Below, piece after piece: positions 60,934-64,000 of a stretch of DNA of 64,000 nt. The notes under the pieces were generated by a model. That model was not told the DNA's origin. It worked only from the letters and a program-made list of their open reading frames with translations, and did not search any database. Source of the stretch: Tridacna crocea (taxonomy: Eukaryota > Mollusca > Bivalvia > Cardiida > Cardiidae); assembly GCA_943736015.1 (NCBI GenBank), contig OX031060.1, positions 10,863,501 through 10,927,500 on the forward strand, written 5' to 3'. The translations under genes and the position numbers were made by a program. Within the stretch, counting starts at the first letter, position 1, and the number at the start of each line of letters is the position of its first letter.

Positions 60934-61720
60934 CACTCGATCATTCTAAATCGCTTTCCTTGTCAAATGTTAAGCCATTTCCTAAATATCAAATTTCTGA
61001 ATGTCCAAATAGAGGTCGAGTTATCTTTTTAAGGTGGGTATTTAAATTTTTCACATCTCACCAAATTGAAAAATGTATCACTGAAATTTTAGGAAAAACC
61101 TATACAAATTATCAATAATTAAGAATCATAAAATTGCAATTTTTTTGACGGTGTTCCCTTAAAAGGCTACGTAGCCTCTTTAGGTATATTTAGATTTCGC
61201 GCCAGAAATAAAAAAAAAAGCATTGTGGGAATGTCAAGTGACTAATGACGCTTAAATTCCGTAACATAACAAACATGCAATTATTTTCGATAATGTCTTC
61301 TTCGGATGTTTCAAGCTTCGTATGTGTGTTTCCGGTATGTAAATGAGCGAGTTGCTCATATAAAAGTAGACTGTGTTTCCCGTCGTTGTCGTCCTAATTT
61401 CTCTTGTTGTCGGATGGTTTTCGACTACTGGGGTTTTATAAATGAAAATGAGGCTTTGGCATCAACCAGTTAGTACTTTATCACCTTCCTTTTATTTACA
61501 TACATCAAAAGTGTCCTAATTTAGCTGGCGAAATGTTAAATACCAGCCATTTACAAGCAAAAACACCACTAACGGCAGATGTTTATTCACGATCTTGTTA
61601 ATTTCATGATCTTGAGAACGGACCATTACAGCGACTTTATTGTCAGTTTGGCGGGGTTAACGAGTTTTTAGCACGATCTTAAAGCCCCCCTTTAGTATAA
61701 CAATGAAAATATTTGAGGCA
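60934..61720. other. Gene-free stretch, nothing recognised
   Basis: No repeat family or coding motif recognised. Short frames have no homologous look. Confidence 0.4.
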
Positions 61721-61721
61721 T

Positions 61722-61850
61722 GCTCTTTGAAAAAGGGGGCTTAATGCATCTGCGAAAAGTATCGACCCAGGTCAGCCTGCGCAGTCTGCGCAGGCTGACC
61801 TGGGCCGAAACTTTTCGCTGTTGATTTTTTTTTTTGCTTGACCAAGACCC
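61722..61850. repeat. Family J fold-back element, perfect core
   Basis: CCCAGGTCAGCCTGCGCAG-T-CTGCGCAGGCTGACCTGGG is a perfect inverted pair around one base, flanked by AATGCATCTGCGAAAAGTAT and CCGAAACTTTTCGC. Confidence 0.92.
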
Positions 61851-62402
61851 CATTCTACAATATGATTAAGTCGAATGTTAAAAATGTGGCTCATTTCAAA
61901 TCCATGAGTATGTGAGCTCTTGCATTTGTGTCAAACATCACTGAGATGCATTAAGTCCCCTTTTGTCAGAGCTCAGATCACATCAACGATCTATTGTTCT
62001 GGAAACGTTAAAAACCAGAGAAAAACGAACTTTGCTGTCTCTTTTTATGTGTGACTGAACTTGAATGAAAGTAACTTTCGATTTACGCAAATAAAACGGA
62101 TCTACAGTCGTTAACCTGCTTTCATTTAAAGTGCTAATCACATACTGGGCAAATGGCGTGACAAGTCAACAAGTGTATTTCATTTCTACTGGACTATGTA
62201 TGTATCTTGGACTCTTCCGTATTGAAAACGTTCATAAAAAGCAAATTTTCTGTAAAAATATATTGTCAATTTTGTCTTTAGAAGGGTAGAAAGCTTTGCG
62301 CAAAAATGAGAAAATCTTGGTCACTGGCACGTTTATTTCTTTTTTAAGTTTACGACAGCATTGTCAAATGCTTCTTTCTAGTGCTTGTGATAGCAAGGGA
62401 CG

Positions 62403-62641
62403 CTCTTTAGAGTTTAGTTTAAACGTATTTATTTTACATCGATTGAGAAACAAGTTCTTACAACTTATACTAACCTCTCTCGATTGTGCTTCCTGGGAAC
62501 TACACCAGTACTCGCGCCGAATGTGTGGGCCAATGACAAATCCCAAAGTTGACACCCGCTTCCAGGTATCGAACTCAGGACCTTTAGATTATGAGGCCGA
62601 CGCTCTGCGTCACGACCACGGACACCACTCTTTAGAGTTTA
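62403..62641 (-). mobile_element. tRNA-derived SINE with 14-bp target duplication
   Basis: CTCTTTAGAGTTTA occurs at 62403-62416 and 62628-62641. Between them, on the minus strand, is a tRNA-like head (GTGACGCAGAGCGTC A box, TCCTGAGTTCGATACC B box), a body, and a tail ending ATCGATGTAAAATAAATACG. The duplicated target and tRNA head make this a clear retroposed copy. Confidence 0.85.
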
Positions 62642-62852
62642 ACCCTATACCACACAATGACGACTTTTGACGACCATGAGGTAGGAGCCTTTTGAAAACA
62701 TTGTGGTAAAAGAAGAAAATGCTGCTGACCAGCATTATCTGCTTTTCACACAATGTTTTCTAACTTTCCCAAACCAAATTTCGATTTTTCAGTCACATTT
62801 ATTTTGTCGTCTGCAAATGCTTTCAAAAATTTGTCGTTTGGTAAAGAATTAA
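62639..62852. mobile_element. Family A MITE, SINE at its boundary
   Basis: TTAACCCTATACCACACAAT to GGTAAAGAATTAA. A short right-flank deletion removes the usual GGACCAGTC. Confidence 0.83.
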
Positions 62853-63180
62853 TTTAAAAAAAAAGATCATTTGTTTTATTAGTAACAACAACCGACCCAC
62901 TTGGCGGGAAATGAGAAAAAATAGCGTATGCCGACGTTATGTTAATGACGTGCAATTGTGAAACGAGACGAAAGAAGTTTAATATGTCTTGACGATGCCT
63001 TCCCAGAGTTAAGATAAATTGTCCTTTGAACCTCAGATTTTATTTTTTTACCACATTTATGAATGAAATTTTCGTGTATTTTTTATTTAGAAATGTTAAC
63101 ATTTGGCCACTCCTCAAATTCAGACGATAACCTGTGACACCAGTCACTTTATTATACCATACAATATGAGACAAAGCCCT
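62853..63180. other. Gene-free stretch, nothing recognised
   Basis: AT-rich, no repeat family or open frame of note. Confidence 0.4.
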
Positions 63181-63183
63181 GCA

Positions 63184-63266
63184 TATCGATAGGTGAGTGC
63201 AACACTATTCTAAGTGCCTGTACATTGTACAGGCACTTAGAATAGTGTTGCACTCACCTATCGATA
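63184..63266. repeat. Perfect 83-bp palindrome
   Basis: Two 41-base arms (starting TATCGATAGGTGAGTGCAAC) are exact reverse complements around a single T at 63225. No second copy is in the window. It would fold as a cruciform or a long hairpin RNA. Confidence 0.95.
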
Positions 63267-63579
63267 CGCAATATCTCGATTCAGCATCGAGTTTCAATAG
63301 TAATATCGATCAGTAAAGCAATAATGCAAGACAGCATGTCTTTCTATAGTTTATTAATTTCTAAATTACGTTTAAATGTTATATTAAACCTTGTGGCATC
63401 ATAAGCGATTAGTTTTTGCCATTCAGAGAATGAAATACACTTTGGTGAAGTGTCAAAGACAGCGACGGGTCAGGTTTTAATTCAATAATCTAGGTTTTTG
63501 TATATTTGAAATACATTTCAGAATTCATTTCAAGCATAAGGGAAAACACTCCTTTGCAATGCCTGTTCAAAGATGTATG

Positions 63580-63640
63580 AGCCACGCTGTGTGAAAAAGG
63601 GGCTTAGTGCATCTGCGCAGTCTGCGCAGGCTGACCAGTG
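63580..63640. repeat. Family J remnant
   Basis: GTGTGAAAAAGGGGCTTAGT, GCATCTGCGCAGTCTGCGCA plus GGCTGACC. The left half-core is deleted. Confidence 0.75.
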
Positions 63641-63885
63641 TTATCTGCGCATGCCATATTCTTCGAAAATTCGACCTGTCTACTATGACGCATCGCCGAC
63701 CCCATAGCTGCATTTTTCAGCAGACGACTTTATCATGACGAAGGTTGCGCCTTGGCCATACAGAAAATTGGCCAATAGCGAAAAGTTTCGGCACAGGTTG
63801 ACCCATTACCTCCTCTATCTAATTTGGGCATTCTGGGTACAGAATCGGACTACTTTTCTACACGACAACCGTTACTTTGAATTTC
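63640..63885. mobile_element. Family K fragment
   Basis: TTATCTGCGCATGCCATATT, CGAAAATTCGACCTGTCTAC, then the mirror of the family's end (ATTTGGGCATTCTGGGTACA plus GAATCGGAC and ACGACAACCGTTACTTTGAA). Confidence 0.65.
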
Positions 63886-63888
63886 AAA

Positions 63889-64000
63889 TTAACCCTTTCC
63901 CAAACGACAAACTTTTTGACTAGACCATATTGAAAGCATTTGCAGACATTTCAACTCTTGCTGAAAAGATGATTTCTGTCTATGATAGGATAGAAAACAT
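63889..64000. mobile_element. Family A MITE, cut by window end
   Basis: TTAACCCTTTCCCAAACGAC, then TTGAAAGCATTTGCAGACAT and GGATAGAAAACAT at the edge. Confidence 0.8.

Overview
This window is AT-rich eukaryotic DNA. It holds two multi-exon genes with GT-AG introns on the minus strand, set in very dense transposable-element debris. Two things point to a marine bivalve, probably a heterodont clam: pearl/HINE-type elements (166-bp tandem cores, ACGG microsatellites, a terminal GGTGAGCT hairpin) and mollusc-style tRNA-derived SINEs. I see no bacterial features, rRNA or CRISPR array, and no functional tRNA gene.

Gene 1 (3112-31119, minus) is a complete calcyphosin-2-like EF-hand protein. Eighteen coding exons join in a consistent phase into 1965 nt (654 residues plus stop). 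The N-terminal half is a polar, coiled linker. The middle is a compact [14 protein letters not shown] module. The C-terminal quarter carries four degenerate EF-hands and ends in DEDFYNILRNTWTL. Gene 2 (45843-58031, minus) is the 3' part of tyrosine hydroxylase: seven exons encode most of the catalytic domain (pterin loop, HELLGH iron motif, YWFTVEFG) and the C-terminal helix. Its 5' exons lie beyond, or were not found before, position 64000. About 14.7 kb of gene-free DNA separates the two genes, which have no obvious functional link.

Most of the rest is repeats. About 55 copies or fragments of one roughly 230-bp element (family A) and nine copies of a related roughly 228-bp element (family B) are flanked by TTAA. 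They begin CCCTTTAC or CTCTTTAC and carry a large near-perfect central palindrome, so they look like piggyBac-type MITEs. Copies join end to end through a shared TTAA, sit within about 10-40 bp of several splice sites, and interrupt SINEs and other elements. At least eight further fold-back families (C, D, E, F, H, J, K and singletons) are present, plus pearl/HINE elements with 160-168 bp core repeats at 19.5, 22.8, 34.9, 41.3 and 54.1 kb.

Tandem arrays include a 30-bp minisatellite (950-1795), a roughly 77-bp satellite in a gene 1 intron (13.05-13.62 kb) and a roughly 313-bp triplication carrying tRNA-like heads beside a TH exon (50.9-51.76 kb). A LINE 3' relic at 15.3-15.7 kb can be delimited exactly because an intact paralogue of its insertion site lies 1.3 kb away.

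The most unusual signal is the palindromic TTAA-MITE system. Several copies carry matched substitutions in both hairpin arms, and one copy has a TTAT/TTAT target duplication. An isolated, perfect 83-bp palindrome lies at 63184-63266.
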